Positions 60,730 through 64,000 of a DNA stretch of 64,000 bases are shown here, one piece after another. The DNA comes from Enterococcus rivorum (GTDB lineage: Bacteria > Bacillota > Bacilli > Lactobacillales > Enterococcaceae). The position numbers and the translations under genes were made by a program. The stretch covers positions 28,607 to 92,606 of the forward strand of contig NZ_MIEK01000004.1 of assembly GCF_001742285.1 (NCBI RefSeq), given 5' to 3'. Each line of letters opens with the position of its first letter. Within the stretch, counting starts at the first letter, position 1. The notes below the pieces were generated by a model. It saw only the letters and a list, made by a program, of their open reading frames with translations. It was not told the DNA's origin and ran no database searches.

Positions 60730-61014
60730 TCACGCCTGAATTGTTTCAGAGATACTGTCTTTTATTTTTTTATCCGTTTCTTTAATTGCATTATGCACGG
60801 ATTCAACATTCCTAATTTCAGTAGCTAAACAATTTTTATAAGCATTGACTGTTTGTTGAAAAGAAGTCATTAATATTTTCAGTTCATCTGTCGCTGGACT
60901 TGTAGATGCATGAATACTACTTGTTGGCTTAAAACCTATGTTTGTCTTCGCACTAAGAACATCACCAGTAAACTTAGCTACTGCATTTTCATCTGTACTT
61001 ACTGTAATTCCCAT
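60730..61014 (-). CDS. Small WXG100-like LXG-partner protein (DUF3130/DUF5344-like)
   Basis: 94 residues, mostly helical, the size of ESAT-6/WXG100-like targeting factors. It begins MGITVSTDENAVAKFTGDVL and has the pattern TDELKILMTSFQQTVNAYKN later. It resembles Lap1/TIGR04197 or YwqI-type proteins encoded first in LXG operons. It is the first gene of the three-gene secretion unit (this gene, helical partner, LXG toxin). The ATG at 61014 has AAGGGG 7 bp upstream; a GTG at 61020 is the alternative. Confidence 0.75.
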   Translation of the reverse strand: MGITVSTDENAVAKFTGDVLSAKTNIGFKPTSSIHASTSPATDELKILMTSFQQTVNAYKNCLATEIRNVESVHNAIKETDKKIKDSISETIQA

Positions 61015-61266
61015 TTTCACACCCCTTATTTATTAAACAGAGTTAGCTTTCCGCTATCATCAAAAAACTTTATAAATAATTATACCATTATTAATTTTTT
61101 TTAAACCTTGCTAAATGGAAAACAGTCATAAACTAATAGGTTTTTGGAGTTTTAAAATGAAAAAGCTTCTCCATCATAGCCTTGATTTTCATTTAATTTT
61201 GATGTCGAACAAAAATGATTGAATTGAAAAACTCGTCCCTATTTTCGTAGCTAAAGGTATAAAAAA

Positions 61267-61293
61267 GACACCTTCCAAAAACTGGAAAGTGTC
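61267..61293 (-). terminator. Intrinsic terminator, minus strand
   Basis: Arms GACACCTTCCA and TGGAAAGTGTC with one mismatch and a 5-nt loop; on the minus strand TTTTTT follows. It lies downstream of the 236-residue gene, although 430 bp away. Confidence 0.75.
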
Positions 61294-61458
61294 TTGAAAC
61301 ATTCTAATTGAATGGGCCTGGATTTCCTGAGAAATCTCCGTCCCATACTGTATTCGTAAGCGAATAAATTCGCAACGACTATCGTTAAGGTAACTCCGCT
61401 CAGCAAAGCTTCGCCCAGTAAGATGCTCGTAACTCGTTTACTCGAACGATCATCGCAA

Positions 61459-61585
61459 TTAACGTTTTGAGAACTGTGAAGCTTTTCTCGCCTTTTTAAG
61501 ACCTGGTTTATTATCCCAAAATCTCAATCTACATTAAGGTGTAATAATAACAGCTTTTTGTCGAAAAATCAACTGCCAATAATTT
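61459..61585. repeat. ~126-bp repeat, copy B
   Basis: This is the second copy of the segment at 50486-50611, in the same orientation and about 11 kb away, with scattered substitutions. It may be the remains of one end of an insertion element, or a target for recombination that could remove the PTS operon and part of the LXG island. Confidence 0.6.
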
Positions 61586-61720
61586 CACACTATTTGACTA
61601 AATTTCAATCATTCGTAACCAAATAAACTGTCTTGCACGTCAGAATATACTATTTTTAAATCATCCGCATCAGATGATTGTTACGCACTCTATGTTTTTC
61701 TGGAGTTAACCTCTAATGGT

Positions 61721-62431
61721 TTACAAACGAACTTTTTGAATTTCACTCTTACTTATGTCCATTTTGTTATTTACAAGTACATAAATATATTCAAAAGAAA
61801 TAACACATTTCCGAATCGAGTGATCTTCTTTTACTTTAAATATTGGATGCCAACTATCTTTAGAAAACAAATACAAAACTTCTTCTGAGTATTTAATGAT
61901 ATGATTCTTTTCAATTCCGTATCCGTAATCATGATCACCAGAAACTTCTATTATCTTGTCCTTATAAGTAATCTCATTTGTGTTCTTTAAGTATAAAATG
62001 TCTTCTTGGCTACTTGCTAAAATAATATTATTGTTGTCCTCTGTTTCTTTTTGTAATTTAGGTTCCAAATTTTGATAATCAAACAGATACTGACTATTTT
62101 TAGATTTCAAATAAAACGTATCTTTTTGCACATAATAATAATTATCAAAAATCAACTTCCAATTCACTTGTAAAATCTCATCAGTTATCATATCAATTGA
62201 GTAGAGTGTCTCACTTTCGATATCTTGAATAATAACATAATCATTCATTTCTGACGAAAATAACTGATATATCACGATATCTTCATCAATATCTATATTT
62301 TTTAGGTAAGAAAAATCTCTATCTAAAACAACTAATCCATTATAATTATTATTTACTACAATGTAATTTTTTGTTATACCTAATACATAGACATCATTAT
62401 TTTCAATTTCTATATTGTCACTCTTCAACAT
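61721..62431 (-). CDS. Hypothetical beta-rich protein, possible immunity protein
   Basis: 236 residues, acidic, with repeated short beta-strand units of the form YVLGITKNYIVVNNNYNGLV, IVIYQLFSSEMNDYVII and KNSQYLFDYQNLEP. This suggests a beta-propeller-like fold. It has no signal peptide. I do not recognise the family. It stands in the run of genes downstream of the broken LXG toxin, where immunity genes cluster, and 142 bp from the next gene upstream. A 17-codon frame ends overlapping its start and may be the scar of a lost gene. Confidence 0.65.
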   Translation of the reverse strand: MLKSDNIEIENNDVYVLGITKNYIVVNNNYNGLVVLDRDFSYLKNIDIDEDIVIYQLFSSEMNDYVIIQDIESETLYSIDMITDEILQVNWKLIFDNYYYVQKDTFYLKSKNSQYLFDYQNLEPKLQKETEDNNNIILASSQEDILYLKNTNEITYKDKIIEVSGDHDYGYGIEKNHIIKYSEEVLYLFSKDSWHPIFKVKEDHSIRKCVISFEYIYVLVNNKMDISKSEIQKVRL

Positions 62432-62573
62432 CTGTTATCAAGACTTCTTTCGCTAGAATCCATCCACCCATCTAGCTTTACATACAATTCTTATTTTTAA
62501 AGGGTAAATGTCTAGTTTGTATTTTTTGAATCTAGCGGTTAGTTCAGCTAAAAATTTTAAGCATATACAAAAA

Positions 62574-62969
62574 TTATTTTTCGAATTTATTCAATAATTC
62601 TTTGACCGAAACTATGGATGCATCAAATTTTCTACACAAGATTTGTGCTTTCATTGGCCAAGCATCTATTTCAAATTGATACAGCTCTTTCCCCTCTCGC
62701 TCCTGTTTCTCTACCTTAACATTTTGAATATAATAAGGAATTTGCCCGAGTTTAAGCTTTTCATAATCCAAATCTTTTGTATAAGTAATATCATGTTCTA
62801 ATTTAACATCGTAACATTCTTTGAAAATATACTTCACGCCCTCTTCATCAGAATCATGATAAACTAATTCTACTTTATCACCGAAAGCTGTCGTTTCTAA
62901 TTTCAAAATATATGCATCCCAATAGTATAACTTGTCAATCTCTTTTTGTATTTCTTCCACATCACTCAT
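62574..62969 (-). CDS. Putative immunity protein for the broken LXG toxin
   Basis: 131 residues, acidic, soluble. It begins MSDVEEIQKEIDKLYYWDAY and has alternating strands such as KVELVYHDSDEEGVKYIFKE and LYQFEIDAWPMKAQILCRKF. The layout recalls Imm50-like small immunity proteins, but that is only an impression. The gene lies 18 bp after the stop of the LXG toxin pseudogene, the position of a cognate immunity gene, and remains intact although the toxin is broken. Confidence 0.7.
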   Translation of the reverse strand: MSDVEEIQKEIDKLYYWDAYILKLETTAFGDKVELVYHDSDEEGVKYIFKECYDVKLEHDITYTKDLDYEKLKLGQIPYYIQNVKVEKQEREGKELYQFEIDAWPMKAQILCRKFDASIVSVKELLNKFEK

Positions 62970-62987
62970 AGTTAACTTTCCCCCTGC

Positions 62988-64000
62988 TTAGTCCAGTGGT
63001 ATATGAGCATCTGGACTTTTTCTATTTACTGGATTTCCATGCTTGTCTAAAGGCACTTTGTTTCTATCATAATAGTGCTTATGATCATAATTAGTCACTC
63101 CATCTGCTGGATCTTTTCTAATTCTAAGTTTTCCTTCTGCATCACGAACATGGGTATGTCCTTTATTCTCTGTTTTAGACCATCCTTCTGGTAAATTATC
63201 TAAATCAACATCATTTAAGTTTGTATCTTGTCCATCCCAGCCCTCTTTATTAGTTTCAAGTTCTTTCGTAGCATTCAAACTCGGTGCTGACTGAATCTGA
63301 TTCACAATGGATTGTCCAACTTTTATGATTCCTAGACCTTTTCTGATGGCGTCAATTCCTTGCCCAATTTTCCCAACATTACCAAGCAAACCTAAAGGCC
63401 CACCAAAAATAAGTGATAACGGTACTTCATTTTTGATAACTTTTATTTCTTCCACTCGATAACGGTCTTTACTTAACCCGTCTTTACATCTATCTAGCTG
63501 TCGATATAATTCTGGGTATTCTTTTGGCGGAAGAATCTTGCCGTTTTTCATCAAATACCATTCTTTGGTACTGCCCAAATTGGTACAAACAATCGTATAT
63601 CCATCTAAATTCCCAAGAGCTTTTTTCACTTCTTTGTCTTTCGCTGCTTTAATCTGTTGCTCTCATCTTGTCCAACGCTCTTGAATTGGTTTCGCCCACG
63701 TCATATTTAATCGATTAATATTGAAAGTGCCTGTGCTTGGATTCCATGCACCACTGGTTTCAATAGCAGATAATCCCGCATCTAATTCACCTAAACTAGC
63801 ATAAAATTCTGAAAAATAGAGGCTGAATGAGCATTATATGCGTACAATTTTTCCAATCGTTCTTGGATTCGGTCTACCGTATTACAGGCATTCATATACC
63901 GCTGTTCTAAATCTGGCTTCCATTCTTTCGCTTGGTCAATTTGTAACGACAGCTGATATTTTAATTGCTCCCATTGCTGAATTTGATTTTTTAAAATCTC
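62988..64000 (-). pseudogene. LXG polymorphic toxin gene, broken by frameshift and nonsense codon; runs off the right edge
   Basis: Read from the right edge on the minus strand, an LXG-type helical region (QQWEQLKYQLSLQ ... NTVDRIQERLEKLYAYNAH) shifts frame in an A/T run at 63811-63817. It continues in the next frame as SEFYASLGELDAGLSAIETS, then MTWAKPIQERWTR, a TGA at 63663-63665, then EQQIKAAKDKEVKKALGNLD. The downstream part has the usual LXG middle (REWY-like EWYLMKNGKILPPKEYPELY; PLSLIFGGPLGLLGNVG). It ends in a toxin tip with NYDHKHYYDRNKVPLDKHGN and SPDAHIP. A 213-codon frame remains open from GTG 63629, but it lacks the secretion domain. Confidence 0.85.

Larger units (their letters stand above)
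61015..61720. other. Non-coding region within the LXG island with repeat copy B
   Basis: 706 bp with no supported gene. It should contain the promoter for the LXG-partner operon at its left end. It also holds the hairpin at 61267-61293, a run of short inverted repeats (61345-61450, for example TTCGTAAGCGAA) and repeat copy B at 61459-61585. The look is of decayed mobile DNA. Confidence 0.5.

Noticed and set aside
61345..61450. CRISPR-like run of short repeats
   Set aside because: The short palindromes differ from each other and show no regular repeat-spacer period.
62432..62573. A 17-codon frame (MGGWILAKEVLITDVEE) ending over the start of the 236-residue gene
   Set aside because: It is too short, with a stop just upstream and no ribosome site; it is more likely a scar of a lost upstream gene.

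Overview
The window is AT-rich Firmicutes DNA, most likely Enterococcus or a close Lactobacillales relative. This is inferred from the gene content: sortase-assembled pili with Mga-like regulators, WxL-free LPXTG surface proteins, LXG-type polymorphic toxins of the enterococcal style, a binding-protein ABC transporter beside an iol operon, and dispersed intergenic repeats. No rRNA, tRNA or CRISPR array was seen. No species name can be supported from the sequence alone.

Layout. 1-777 is the tail of an unrecognised gene. 847-19474 is a surface/colonisation island. It holds an LRR LPXTG protein, a four-gene pilus operon (tip, major pilin, class C sortase, base pilin), a winged-helix protein, two Mga-like regulators and a secreted M60 (enhancin-type) mucin peptidase with tandem C-terminal modules. 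The pilus operon and the first Mga-like gene carry the same promoter: TTGAGG, 17 bp, TATACT, with the same inverted AGGAATT-containing box abutting the -35. This suggests one positive, self-reinforcing switch. 20251-33201 is a complete myo-inositol uptake and catabolism region: a ribose-type ABC transporter, a DeoR-type repressor and iolA-B-C-D-G-E-G, but no iolJ. Both operons carry the same ATAACCAA-type operator at the same place relative to the -10 box.

33532-43672 is a minus-strand exopolysaccharide locus. It has a BcsA-like glycosyltransferase, a BcsB-like protein, a deacetylase-like protein, a GH8-like hydrolase, a polytopic membrane protein and a membrane protein that may carry a degenerate GGDEF domain, with a UDP-GlcNAc 2-epimerase upstream. 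The set resembles the Listeria Pss c-di-GMP-controlled ManNAc polymer system. 43988-50116 is a glycyl radical enzyme locus (SorC regulator, activase, DeoR regulator, YbiW/PflD-like enzyme, fructose-6-phosphate aldolase-like enzyme). It matches the recently described anhydrohexitol-6-phosphate pathway.

50200-52090 and 56570-57110 are graveyards of IS3- and ISL3-family remnants, flanking a fructose-family PTS operon (PRD regulator, EIIA, EIIB, EIIC, class II aldolase; 52101-56363). 57258-64000 is a type VII secretion LXG effector/immunity island on the minus strand. It has one intact LXG-like effector with two small helical partner genes, a run of putative immunity genes, an orphan toxin tip and, at the right edge, a second LXG toxin gene broken by a frameshift and a nonsense codon.
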